Assembly (NCBI RefSeq): GCF_026210795.1
Contig: NC_089458.1
Location: forward strand, 744,001 to 808,000
Direction: 5' to 3'
Length of the DNA stretch: 64,000 nt
From: Rhizophagus irregularis
Taxonomy: Eukaryota > Glomeromycota > Glomeromycetes > Glomerales > Glomeraceae
The position numbers and the translations under genes are program-made. Below the pieces are notes generated by a model. That model saw nothing but the letters and a program-made list of their open reading frames with translations, was not told where the DNA came from and did no database searches. Positions 11,388 to 22,751 of this stretch are shown here, one piece after another (the stretch's first letter is position 1; each line of letters starts with the position of its first letter).

Positions 11388-12473
11388 ATGTCCGGCTCTG
11401 AGCTTTTTGAGTCATATGAAAATGACTTTAGCCAGATTTCTGCTTCTATTGGAAATAAAATAAACAAGACAATTCCTTCGCAGGCCGGAGGTAAATTCCT
11501 GAAGACTAAATTTAAAACGTTATTTAAAGCAATTTACATAATTCTTTGATTTAATATAGAGAAACGGAAGGCTACTACTCGAGCTGCCGAACGTGAAATT
11601 GAAGAGGCAGAAGAAATTGTATGTTAAATGTATTTGATTTTCATTTTAAATCTTGCCTTGACGAAAAGATTATTTTATTATAGATAGAGCAAATGGAAAT
11701 GGAACTGTTAAATACACAACAATCAACACGCACACGCCTTCAAGCAAGATTAAGAGGGCATAAGAGTGATCTAGAGAAATTGAAACGTGATTTGGTAAAT
11801 GATTATAATAAATTTTTTTAATAAAGTTTAATATTCTAATTAATTTTTATCGTTCAGAAAAGAGCTAGTTCTCGTGTTTCCGGGCCAACAGATCGTGAAG
11901 AACTACTTGCTGGCACAAATGGAACTGATCTTGATAGTGCTTCTATGGATCAACGTGCTCGTCTTTTAACTGGAACCGAAACTTTGGCTGATAGTAGTCG
12001 TAGATTACAAGATAGTCATAGAATTGCTTTAGAAACCGGTAATTAATCCAAAACATTTTTTATTTTATTTTGAAATATATTAATTTTTTTTTTTATAGAA
12101 ACTATCGGTGCTAATGTTTTGGAAGATATTCGTAGACAAAGAGAACAAATCTTACATAGCAGAAATACCGTATGTTTTTTCATACATGTTTATGAAAGTT
12201 TATAAAATTTCGTGGAATTAAATATTTTACTAAATTTTGTAGTTAATGGAAGCGGATTCATATATTGACAAAGCTCAACGTACTCTTAAGGGCATGGCTC
12301 GCAGGTGATTTATTTATTTTATTTTATTTTATTTGTATTTAAATTTATTATTTCCAACCAACAAATTTACTGTTACTTTTAGGATGCAAACTAACCGTAT
12401 GATAACTGCTGTCATTATCATAACACTTGTTGCTTTGATTTTATTTGTACTCTATGTAAAATTATTTAAATAA
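11388..12473 (+). CDS. VTI1: Vesicle transport v-SNARE VTI1
   Basis: Seven exons (11388-11490, 11560-11618, 11684-11794, 11858-12038, 12099-12169, 12243-12304, 12383-12473) encode 225 residues, near yeast Vti1 (217). It is a Qb-SNARE for fusion in the Golgi-endosome-vacuole routes. Visible parts are an N-terminal helical bundle starting MSGSELFESYENDFSQ, the Qb-SNARE helix from about residue 150 (ALETETIGANVLEDIRRQRE, QILHSRNTLMEADSYIDKAQ) and a C-terminal membrane anchor (about 202-221, MITAVIIITLVALILFVLYV) with only KLFK left in the lumen, as expected of a tail-anchored SNARE. The ATG at 11388 gives the normal Vti1 N terminus. The frame stays open upstream but has no earlier ATG. Confidence 0.95.
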
Positions 12474-13581
12474 TTGTTAAAGTTGCGTTATTATATATAT
12501 ATGGAAAATATGCGAATTATATCAGATATTAACAGTTAATTATAAGGCGGGTTTTCTTTTATTTATTTATTAAAATTTAATAAACATAATTTACATTAGC
12601 ATAAATGAATTTTGATAGTTAATACACATTAAACTCGCTCTTTAATCGATAAACCATGATTTAAGGTAACTCTCTTAATGGGTCAAACCGTTAACTATGA
12701 ATTACTAACTAAACCTAGTTCGGTTTTGGAAAGAAAAACATACCCAATGATTAAACGCATACATATCATTCAGAATCAGCTTTTTATGTCATAATAAATT
12801 GAGATGTCATATTTGGGAAATCGTACAAGCAGTTGATTATCATCATCATCTAACACACTTTATTATCACGTGAACAAACCATCGATATTTTATTTCCTTA
12901 TTATGTAGAATGATTAGAGTGGAAAAAGAACAAGGTAATACCTACCTTATTTCTTCAAAATATAACTTCTTTTAAATTATTACCTGCACTTTAATAGTTT
13001 AACTCACAGTTTTATCCTTTACAATTTAGAATTTATCATATTTTGTTTAAAACATACAAAAACGAACAAATGACATTTAAACAAAAATATTTTACCGATG
13101 TTATTACCATGATTCATTTCCATGATTTTATCCAAGTTCGGTGTAATACTCACCGTTCTTAGCTATTGGATACATTTATAATATCATTAAATATTTTGAT
13201 GTGTTTCTTGATGTTAATCAACAACACTTACCCCACACTTACCCACAAACCAATAAAAAATTTTTTGCGAAAGTAAAAAATAAATGAAAGTAACAAATTA
13301 TTACCTATTGTTACCTATGATTTTACCTATTTATATAATAAACAAAATAACATACGTAATTTTTTGTGGTGTCCTTACCAATTAACGCATAATCTAAATA
13401 AGGAAATATTAATCGAACTTTTTTTTTGCAAATACAAACCATAAGCCTACCCGTCATTTAATTATGTATTACCATATTTGAACTCGTGATTTCAAGGCTA
13501 AAAACGACTTACCCTCCAGAATTACCATTATAAATAATAATATATATACTGACTATTCATAAACCACTAAACTTGTTTAAT
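12474..13581. other. Convergent intergenic region VTI1/U1-70K
   Basis: About 1.1 kb of AT-rich sequence between two converging genes. Near 12940-13350 there are repeated 'ttacctattgttacctatg'-type phrases but no repeat with clear borders and no gene. Confidence 0.45.
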
Positions 13582-15015
13582 TTACCTCCTTCTATCCCTA
13601 CCTTTCGACCCATATCTATCATCTCTGTATCGCCCAGGACTTCTTGAACGACTGCGACCACTACGTCGTCTATAATCTCGATCCCGATCATAGCTACTTC
13701 CATAACCACCATGCCTACTACCATATCTAGACCCATTACTACTACTACTATATCCGTACCCCCCGCTTGTTCCCCCTCGAGAATGACTACGATAATCTCT
13801 ATCATGAGAAGAAACTGGAGGAGGATGACTTGTATGAATAGCGTAGCTACCTTCTCTACCTGAATATTTTTGATTTTGTTCAGGACCCCCGATACGTGTT
13901 CCACCAAGTCCACCACCTTATATTATTTTATGTTAGTGTTTATTTCATTATGAATAATTATTATTAGTAATGATCAATTTTTCAAGTAATAGCAAACAAA
14001 TACTTACCTAATCGACGTGGTCGCCAACCCTTAACGGTCCTTCCACGTTCTACATCAACTAAAATACGTCTACCCAGGAGTTTGACACCGTCTGCATCTT
14101 TATAGGCAGCTAATAATTTTCGTGAAGAATTATTTCGTATACGTATATAGATTTTTAAAGAATGATAAACACAGCTATAAATAATAATTTACCTTTCATA
14201 TCTTTTTCTCTTTCGAATTCAACGAAAGCATAACCTCTAGGTTTGCCATCATCTTTTCTTTTTACAATTCGTATCTATTCCAAATAGAATTAAAATCAAT
14301 ATTAAATTTATAGGGTAATTCGGCGAAATGGACGATTCGGCGAAATGAATTCGATAAAATGCCATCACTACAGAAATATTTGTCAAAAAATCTTACGTTT
14401 TCGATAGGACCATACATCTCGAATTCACGTCGTAAATCTTTTTCTGTTATGTCAAATGACTAAAGCATTAAATAAATTAAGCATTGTTGTGAAAAATTAT
14501 TTTTTAAAAAATAAACCAAATAATAGAATAACATATCGTACCATTCTTGCAACGAACAAAGTCTTGAATGGATCACCAGTGACATTTTCATCTTTGTTAG
14601 GATCCCCTATTATGGTATTTATGCAAACGTAATATCAAATCTAATGATTTTGTAAATTCGTTGATAAATTAGGACACTGAAAATAACTTACATTCTTCAA
14701 GTCCTTTCTTGATGGCTTCCTCTGCCTTTTTCTTTTTTTCAGCGAGCTAATGATAATGGAAAAAAATACATGAACGACAGATCTGAGGTATAAGATAAAA
14801 AATCTGCTATTTACCTTACGCTTTTTCTTCTCTTCGACCGTTTCTGTTGGTACGTATTCTGGATCATAGTCCTTCAACAATGGAACATATTGACCAACTC
14901 CAGTAACTGTAGGTCCTTTGCGTTTAACAGGGTCTCTATCCAATGGTTTTGCATAAGGAAGGGGGGGTCGAGGCGCAAAAAGCGCCAACAGGTTATGTGG
15001 TAATTTATCAGTCAT
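13582..15015 (-). CDS. SNRNP70: U1 snRNP 70 kDa protein (U1-70K)
   Basis: Seven exons on the complement (15015-14815, 14746-14692, 14606-14542, 14459-14397, 14274-14193, 14109-14008, 13916-13582) encode 300 residues. The protein binds stem-loop I of U1 snRNA and helps define 5' splice sites. It opens [20 protein letters not shown], the U1-70K N-terminal signature that contacts U1-C. A single RRM spans about residues 100-180, with RNP2 'LFVARM' and RNP1 'RGYAFVEF', followed by the invariant [20 protein letters not shown]. The last exon encodes a Gly/Ser/Tyr- and Arg-rich tail ending in R/S/D repeats ([15 protein letters not shown]), shorter than in animals. A spurious 119-residue open frame overlaps this last exon in another phase. 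PP5 lies upstream on the same strand, 284 bp away. Confidence 0.95.
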
Positions 15016-15299
15016 GACTTGAAATGAAAGAAAAAAAATTTTTTTTTTTGGTTTATACAATATATGTTTTTGTATCTTGTGACACGATTATATAATAAAA
15101 TTGACCAATTACGATCGTTTATGAGAATTTTATCTTTTATTGTATTTGATAAATATTGTAAAAAGAAGTAAAATCAATCACAAATTATTCGCTTAAATAA
15201 ATTATCTGTAAAATGCATAATAATCTAATATTATGCAATGTTTTGAAACGTATAAGATAGCAAATTTAATTACATTTACTAACTTATATCGAGTATTTA

Positions 15300-17626
15300 T
15301 TACGTAAACAATCCTCCAAATTGACTTGCATAAGCCATAGGACGAATATTAGGATGAGGCTAATATTAAATATAAAAATGAAGTTAAATCAAAGTTTTAA
15401 GAAAGGCACGCTTTATTAAAAATTCAAACATACCACAGCCTCAAAGGTTTTATAATCCAACTTCAAATCAGAAGTAATATTAATTATCGCGCCTTTATTC
15501 CCGATTGTGTCACTAGTAACGCGTAGAATATTATGGTTGATTACTTGCAAAATAAAATAATAACGATGTCTAATAATGCTTACCAATAATTTGGGGCCGA
15601 AAAAACAGTAATACATTTTCCATTATGTTCAATCACATAGCCATTTTCTTTAACTTCATGACTTCTTATTAAGAGTTCTAAAAGAATATAATCTCAATAT
15701 TGACTACTATAGGATTATGAATCTAAATTATGATCATTCATACCGAGATTATTACGCTTCAAAAAGTTTTCGGTAACGTCAGGTCCAAACTGTATTCCAA
15801 CACCTCTCTTGCTTGGGCCTCGTCCAGGTTGAGGTTGTGGGTCTTGAGAAATAACAAATTTAGACTAAGAGAAAACTTTGTTAAAAGAGTACTAAACTAA
15901 ATAACATACCAGACCAAAGCAATTCACACATCAAACTTCCATGATCTAATTGTTTCTTGCCAAATCGGTCAATATTTCTTATATCATCTAATGTTACATC
16001 ATCACGACTAAATAATCCACCATGAACTACCAAAATTTTTTGGTTAATAAGATGGGCTAAGGGCAAAGTACTAAACGTTTCGGAAAACAACTCAAACATT
16101 TCTTCCGAGAATTTAGCTTTAACTTCTCCTTCAAAACCATAAACTTTATTCATATCATCTGTCTCATGATTTCCTCTAGTCAGATAAAGTGACTTTGGGT
16201 AAAGCCATTTGTAGGCGAACAAGGTCAATATGACCTCAAGACTAAATGAACCACGATCAACGAAATCTCCATTAAAAAGATACATATTTGTTTCAGATGG
16301 TACACCGTTAATTTTGAAAATGTTAATAAAATCATAATATTGACCTATTAAAAAAATAGTTTTATTAAGTATTCGATAACTTTCGCCATATTTACGAATC
16401 GCTATTTAACATACCATGAACATCACCGCATACAGTCAAATTTGAATCTTGAGGTATGGTTATATCAACCAATGACGGTGTTTCTAACATAATTTTTCTG
16501 ACTGCTAAAATAATCTGGTCATGGTAATAATTTTGCCATTATTCCAAATAATAATATCGAATACATATGAAATACAACAAGCGCAATAGAAAAGTAAATT
16601 ACTTACTTGAAATGCATGCTTCTTATGAATTCTCTTTTGATTTTTGAAACGCTCCATCATTTCTTCAATGAATTCTTTCGTGATTTTTCCATCTTCGAGC
16701 TTTGGTCCATCGTACGAAGGTTCCACCACTGTAAAGACATTACATAAGGATGTAAATAAAAGATCTAACATTTATTTCTCAATCATAATACACAACACTT
16801 ACCGATCGTGTTTACGTCGAACGTCTCTGCAAGATTCTTTGGGGAATCTACCTATTAAATCAATTGAGTAACAGGTAAATCATCACTTATTTCATAGAAT
16901 TAATTATATAATTAACAATAGAATACCTCAATTGCTTTTTCGAATGCCATCCTTTTTACGATTTTCTCGCATTCTGTAAACTTTGCCTTGGCATCTTTAT
17001 CGTCGGGGGATCTTTTCATAACCTGTCAAAATAGACAGGCTTCGGATTACCATGAATAATCATAAGATAGATTGGATATAAGGTCTAGGTCTGTTTTCAA
17101 ATAAAGTCCTCACAATTCGAAAATCCCGAAGCGCGTCTTTAAATTTACATAAATTCATATTTGCTGCCGCTCTTCGATAATATCCCTATCAAACAAAAAG
17201 AAAAGTCAATACGATTTTTTCGAGCGTACAATTGCAGATTTTTAATACAAGCAGAAAAATTTTAACCTTAGTATATGATGGATCAAGTTTAATTGCCTTA
17301 TCCGCGTCTGTAATAGCGTATCCAAATGCTTCAGTTTTGAAATAGGCAAAAGATCGATTGGCATAGTATGCTGCAACGTTTGGATTCAGGTTAATTGCTT
17401 CTGAATATTTTTCAATCGCAGCTTCATACTTCTTGGCTAAAATAATAAAGTTAAAACCAGATCAAATATGATAACAACTGCTTCGTTCGAAATCCGTAAA
17501 GTATTGAATAACTAAAAGTTTCAAACCCAGAAACAGTTTATTAGCAGCTTCTTTAATTTCCTCGGCTTTGATTTTATTCTCTTCTAAAACGGAAGTATTT
17601 TGATTGCCATTCGGTTCGTTACTCAT
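15300..17626 (-). CDS. PPT1: Serine/threonine protein phosphatase 5
   Basis: Twelve exons on the complement (17626-17527, 17436-17267, 17185-17114, 17022-16927, 16851-16803, 16728-16607, 16514-16415, 16344-15910, 15842-15744, 15677-15584, 15512-15434, 15359-15300) give 491 residues (human PP5 is 499). Three TPRs (about 20-125, e.g. '[19 protein letters not shown]') bind the HSP90 C terminus and hold the phosphatase inhibited. The PPP catalytic domain shows all metal/phosphate motifs: GDVHG (about 233-237), GDFVDRG (262-268), GNHE (294-297), HGGLFS, and RSHE with SAPNYCD near the end. The acceptor for exon 7 is at 16514; nearer AGs break the frame. Exons 1-4 lie inside the 3.1-kb tandem duplication, and a broken second copy of them sits at 19954-20676. 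Divergent from GRHPR copy 1. Confidence 0.95.
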
Positions 17627-17814
17627 TTTGTCGTTTGGTTAAAGGAAAACTTAAAAAAAAACCCTCTAAATTTAGCATTTATCAAGTTGTGTAATGTCTG
17701 TCATCTACTTTAATGATAAAATGCACGTGTTGATCATAGATATTGCTAAGGAATTTTGGAAGGTCGAAATTATTTAATATATTTAGATTGAGTACCGGTA
17801 ATCTTTATTCATCA
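17627..17814. promoter_or_regulatory. Divergent promoter region PP5 / reductase copy 1
   Basis: 188 bp between the PP5 ATG and the reductase ATG at 17815. A CACGTG E-box-like hexamer lies at about 17723-17728. The duplicate region at 20677-20818 serves reductase copy 2 and the dead PP5 fragment. Confidence 0.4.
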
Positions 17815-19246
17815 ATGGCACCGAAAGTATTATTAACTATGATGTTACCACCAGACTCACAAAAGCTTATAGAGAGTGCCAAAGATATTGAACTTGTTTA
17901 TTGGGACAAACCAGGAGCAATTCCACGCGAGAAATTCTTGGAGTTGGCGAAAGGTAAGTTACGCTATCATTTACTACAAATTTACTAAAAATAACGTTTC
18001 TGTATTTCTTTTGAAGGCGTCGATGGAATTTTATGTATGTCGTTCGATAAAATTGACTCTGAATTACTCGACGCAGCTGGGCCGAATTTAAAAGTAGTCT
18101 CGACTATGTCAGGTTGCAATTTCCACAAGTTTTACTATTCTTGGATGACTTATTCATGAAAATGATTAACTCTGTTTAGCTTTGATTAAAAGTTGGATAT
18201 GACCATGTCGATTTGAGTGAACTTCGTAAGCGTTTGATTTCTCTAGGACATACACCAGGAGTGCTTACAGACGCTGTGGCGGTGAATATTTTTTTCATTC
18301 TTTTCATTCTTAAGCAGATTTTCATTAAATATATTATTCTCCAATTAATAAAAATCGTTTTTAAATAAATAAGGATATCACAGTTTTATTAGTTTTAGCC
18401 GCCGCGCGAAGAATACGCGAGGTAAACCGTTTATTTGTTTTTTTTGGCGATTAAGTTATGTGTATTTAAAGCTTTTATTTTATCAAGGGATTTCGAGCAG
18501 TAGAAAAGGGAGAATGGATTTGGAGTACAACATGGATGCTTGGTATGTCGTTTACTTTTTTAATCATTCCGATTTATTTCTAACTTTATTTATTTTACGC
18601 TCAGGGGTACAGTTAACAAACAAAACAATTGGAATTGTTGGGTTAGGTCGTATAGGATCTGCTACTGCCTTACGACTAAAACCTTTTACTGGAAATAATG
18701 GGAAAATAATTTATTTTGGACGTGTTGAAAAACCTATAGCTTCCTCTCTAGGTGCGACTAAGGTAGAATTTGACACTCTCATACGTGAGTCAGACGTGAT
18801 TTGTATTTGTTGTGCACTGAATGAAGAGACGAAAGAAATGTTTAATTACGAAGTTTTCAAGAAAATGAAGAGTAATGTGGTATGTAATTATATAATTTCA
18901 ATTTGGACCATGGAACAAATATGATATAATATTAGAATCATAAATCAAATAACATTAGATTCTTGTAAATACAGCGCGTGGAGGAATTATCCGTCAAGAT
19001 GATCTTTGTCGAGCTTTGTCAGAAGGGATGCTTGGTAGTGTAGGTTTAGATGTTGTAACTCCAGAACCGTTGAATCCAAATGATCCACTTTTGAAATTCG
19101 ATAAGGTTACAGTTGTTCCACATATTGGTAGCGGAACTTTAGAAACACGTACTATGATGGCCGATATTGCTATTGAGAATGTTTTGTCTGGTGTTAGAGG
19201 AGAAACTTTGCCGCACGCTGTGAACGTAAATTTTGATATAAAATAG
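17815..19246 (+). CDS. GRHPR: Glyoxylate/hydroxypyruvate reductase, copy 1
   Basis: Seven exons (17815-17953, 18017-18112, 18193-18281, 18374-18421, 18488-18542, 18605-18879, 18959-19246) encode 329 residues, the size of human GRHPR (328). It belongs to the D-isomer-specific 2-hydroxyacid dehydrogenases, which reduce glyoxylate or hydroxypyruvate with NAD(P)H. The Rossmann motif is GLGRIGSA. The catalytic triad is visible at Arg241 (NTARGG), Glu270 (TPEP) and His289 (PHIGS), with the family's spacing. The start at 17815 (MAPKV) is the first in-frame ATG. The upstream frame back to TTG at 17743 still reads as a basic presequence ([19 protein letters not shown]), but its ATG is missing, unlike copy 2. 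Likely cytosolic unless a non-AUG start is used. Confidence 0.9.
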
Positions 19247-19657
19247 TTAAAATAGTAATGATTTTTACGTTTTTATGCAACGTAAATCTTTCAAATTAAT
19301 AATTATTCTGTGTTACGTTGATGAGATCGTACATCGTCACACTTTGTCTCAGTCCCTCATTGTCTCATTGTATAAATGATTTTATGGTTTTTTTTTTAGA
19401 AAAAATAGAAAAAATATAGTACTTTAATGACTCATTACTCCTTGGCATTTATTAAACATAATTAGAAATTTCATAATGAATTTTTAGTTAATTATTTCTT
19501 GGAAGGATTTTTTTGCTTACCCTATTAGTTTAACAAAATACGCAAAAATGATAATTCCGGCTAGATCGAAAAAAATATTTAAGGCTTTGCCTCTACCGCT
19601 TCTAGAATTATGAAGAGGAGGTTGAATTATTTCTTATGTTTAAAATTTACATGAATA

Positions 19658-19923
19658 ATGACTACTCAATATCATGCGCAGTCTGAAGATAAAATTATTA
19701 CTTACGAAGAGGAACGTAAAGAAAGAAAAGCCAAGCTGATCTTCTTGATTATCATTGGAATTCTTACAGCCGCTTATAGGGTAATGAATTTTTATTTCTC
19801 TTAGGAAAAACAACCAAACTAACCGATGTTTATCACGTCATATGGGCATAATAAGTCATAGAATTTCTACAGAATGTATGTTGCGGTTCATAACCCTGTG
19901 GTCACGATGAAAACGAGCATAAG
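19658..19923 (+). pseudogene. 5' fragment of the two-pass membrane protein gene
   Basis: Exons 1 and 2 (19658-19780, 19873-19923) of the gene that is complete at 22752-25076. The segment is cut off at the unit A/B junction, so the remaining twelve exons are missing. In the same phase as the intact gene, exon 2 has TAA at 19891-19893 where the intact copy has CAA, and exon 1 ends AGG instead of GGG. Any product would be a membrane stub of about 47 residues. Confidence 0.85.
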
Positions 19924-19953
19924 GTGAATATATATCTCACAGATATGCATACA

Positions 19954-20676
19954 TTCATAGAATTAATTATATAATTAACAATAGAATACCTCAATTGCTT
20001 TTTCGAATGCCATCCTTTTTACGATTTCTCGCATTCTGTAAACTTTGCCTTGGCATCTTTATCGTCGGGGGATCTTTTCATAACCTGTCAAAATAGAAAG
20101 GCTTCGGATTACCATGAATAATCATAAGATAGATTGGATATAAGGTCTAGGTCTGTTTTCAAATAAAGTCCTCACAATTCGAAAATCCCGAAGCGCGTCT
20201 TTAAATTTACATAAATTCATATTTGCTGCCGCTCTTCGATAATATCCCTATCAAAAAAAAGAAAAGTCAATACGATTTTTTCGATACAATTGCAGATTTT
20301 TAATACAAGCAGAAAAATTTTAACCTTAGTAATATGATGGATCAAGTTTAATTGCCTTATCCGCGTCTGTAATATCGTATCCAAATGCTTCAGTTTTGAA
20401 ATAGGCAAAAGATCGATTGGCATAGTATGCTGCAAACGTTTGGATTCAGGTTAATTGCTTCTGAATATTTTTCAATCGCAGCTTCATACTTCTTGGCTAA
20501 AATAATAAAGTTAAAACCAGATCAAATATGATAACAACTGCTTCGTTCGAAATCCGTAAAGTATTGAATAACTAAAAGTTTCAAACCCAGAAACAGTTTA
20601 TTAGCAGCTTCTTTAATTTCCTCGGCTTTGATTTTATTCTCTTCTGAAACGGAAGTATTTTCGGTTCGTTACTCAT
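19954..20676 (-). pseudogene. Truncated PP5 copy (exons 1-4)
   Basis: Duplicate of the PP5 5' half with ATG at 20676. A 10-nt deletion right after MSNEP (about 20658) shifts the frame. An extra A in the TPR exon (gctgcaaacg near 20430) and a lost T in exon 4 (near 20027) add further shifts. There is no catalytic domain. It is the leftover from the tandem duplication and cannot encode a phosphatase. Confidence 0.9.
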
Positions 20677-20818
20677 TTCGTCGTTTGGTTAAAGGAAAAC
20701 TAAAAAAAAAACCTCTAAATTTAACATTTATCAAGTTGTGTAATGTCTGTCATCTACTTTAATGATAAAATGCACGTGTTGATCATAGAGATTTCTACTA
20801 TTCCACTGAAATGTTGAA

Positions 20819-22339
20819 ATGTTAAGGAATTTTGGAAGGTCGAAATTATTTAATATATTTTGTTCGAGAAATCTTTATTCATCAATGGCACCGAAAGTAT
20901 TATTAACTCAGATATTACCACCAGACTCACAAAAGCTCATAGAGAGTGCCAAAGATATTGAACTTGTTTATTGGGACAAAACAGGAGCAATTCCACGCGA
21001 GAAATTCTTGGAGTTGGCGAAAGGTAAGTTGCGCTATCATTTACTACAAATTTTACTACAAATTTTACCAAAAATAATGTTTCTGTACTTCATTCGAAGG
21101 CGTCGATGGAATTTTATGTATGTTGACCGATAAAATTGACTCTGAATTACTCGACGCAGCTGGGCCGAATTTAAAAGTAGTCTCGACCATGTCAGGTTGC
21201 AATTTTCACAAGTTTTACTATTCTTGGATGACTTTATCATGAAAATGATTAACTCTATTTAGCTTTGGTTAAAAGTTGGATATGACCATGTCGATTTGAG
21301 TGAATTTCGTAAGCGTTCGATTCCACTAGGACATACACCAGGCGTGCTTACAGACGCTGTGGCGGTGAATATTTTTTTCATTCTTTTCATTCTTAAGCCA
21401 GATTTTCATTAAATATATTATTTTTCAATTAATAAAATCGTTTTTAAATAAAATAAATAGGATATCACGGTCTTATTAGTTTTAGCCGCCGCGCGAAGAA
21501 TACGTGAGGTAAACCGTTTATTTGTTTTTTTTTTCGGCGATTCAGTTATGTGTATGTAAAGCTTTTATTTTATCAAGGGATTTCGAGCAGTTGAAAAGGG
21601 AGAATGGATTTGGAGTCCAACATGGATGCTTGGTATGTCGTGTTTACTTTTTTTAATCATTTCGATTTATTTCTAACTTTATTTATTTTACGCTCAGGGG
21701 TACAGTTAACAAACAAAACAATTGGAATTGTTGGGTTAGGTCGTATAGGATCTGCTACTGCCTTACGACTAAAACCTTTTATTGGAAATAATGGGAAAAT
21801 AATTTACTTTGGACGTGTTGAAAAACCTATAGCTTCCTCTCTAGGTGCGACTAAGGTAGAATTTGACACTCTTATACGTGAGTCAGACGTTATTTGTATT
21901 TGTTGTGCACTGAATGAAGAGACGAAAGAAATGTTTAATTACGAAGTTTTCAAGAAAATGAAGAGTAATGTGGTATGTAATTATGTAATTTCAATTTGGA
22001 CCCTGGAACAAATATGATATAATATTAGAATCATAAATCAAATAACATTAGATTCTTGTAAATACGGCGCGTGGAGGAATTATCCGTCAAGATGACCTTT
22101 GTCGAGCTTTGTCAGAAGGGATGCTTGGTAGTGTAGGTCTAGATGTTGTAACGCCAGAACCGTTGAATCCAAATGATCCACTTTTGAAATTCGATAAGGT
22201 TACAGTTGTTCCACATATTGGTAGCGGAACTTTAGAAACACGTACTATGATGGCCAATATTGCTATTGAGAATGTTTTGTCTGGTGTTAGAGGAGAAACT
22301 TTGCCGCACGCTGTGGAAGTAAATTTTGATACAAAGTAG
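20819..22339 (+). CDS. GRHPR: Glyoxylate/hydroxypyruvate reductase, copy 2, with putative mitochondrial presequence
   Basis: Seven exons (20819-21023, 21100-21195, 21276-21364, 21461-21508, 21578-21632, 21698-21972, 22052-22339) encode 351 residues. The first 22 residues ([20 protein letters not shown], then SS) are rich in Arg/Lys/Ser with no acidic residue, as in mitochondrial targeting sequences. A second in-frame ATG at 20885 (MAPKV) would give the 329-residue cytosolic form, so alternative initiation could serve both places. The dehydrogenase motifs match copy 1, including [18 protein letters not shown] and PHIGS (the last codons of exon 6 and the first of exon 7 join as [11 protein letters not shown] once the 79-nt intron is removed). 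It differs from copy 1 at a few residues (e.g. CMLTDKID versus CMSFDKID; copy 2 is closer to the family). Both copies appear intact. Confidence 0.9.
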
Positions 22340-22751
22340 TTAAAATTTTATGCAACGTAAATCTTTCAAATTAATAATTATTCTGTGTTACGTTGATGAG
22401 ATCGTACATCGTCACACTTTGTCTCAGTCCCTCATTGTCTCATTGTATAAATGATTTTATGGTTTTTTTTTTAGAAAAAAATATAGTACTTAATGACTCA
22501 TTGCGGAAGTTTACTCCTTGGCATTTATTAAACATAATTAGAAATTTCATAATGAATTTTTAGTTAATTATTTCTTGGAATTAAAAGGAGGATTTTTTTT
22601 TGCTTACCCTATTAGTTTAACAAAGAAATTGTTACGCAAAAATGATAATTCCGGCTAGATCGAAAAAAATATTTAAGGCTTTGCCTTTACCGCTCCTAGA
22701 ATTATGAAGAGGAGGTTGAATTATTTCTTATGTTTAAAATTTACATGAATA

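Larger units (their letters stand above)
16891..19953. repeat. Tandem segmental duplication, unit A (3063 bp)
   Basis: The sequence from 'ttcatagaattaatt' at 16891 to 'agatatgcataca' at 19953 reappears almost unchanged at 19954-23048. It contains PP5 exons 1-4, reductase copy 1 and the first two exons of the membrane-protein gene. Unit A ends abruptly in an intron of the latter, where unit B begins. The copies differ by scattered substitutions, small indels and one insertion of about 26 bp. Confidence 0.95.

Noticed and set aside
13557-13916. 119-residue minus-strand open frame rich in Val, Ile and Met
   Set aside because: It overlaps the last U1-70K exon in another phase. The RS/Gly-rich U1-70K frame joins correctly to upstream exons; this one is a shadow.
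16507-16530. Nearer acceptor sites for PP5 exon 7 (tttag, cag, tcag)
   Set aside because: All give the wrong phase after exon 6. Only the acceptor before 16514 restores [13 protein letters not shown] and the downstream catalytic frame.
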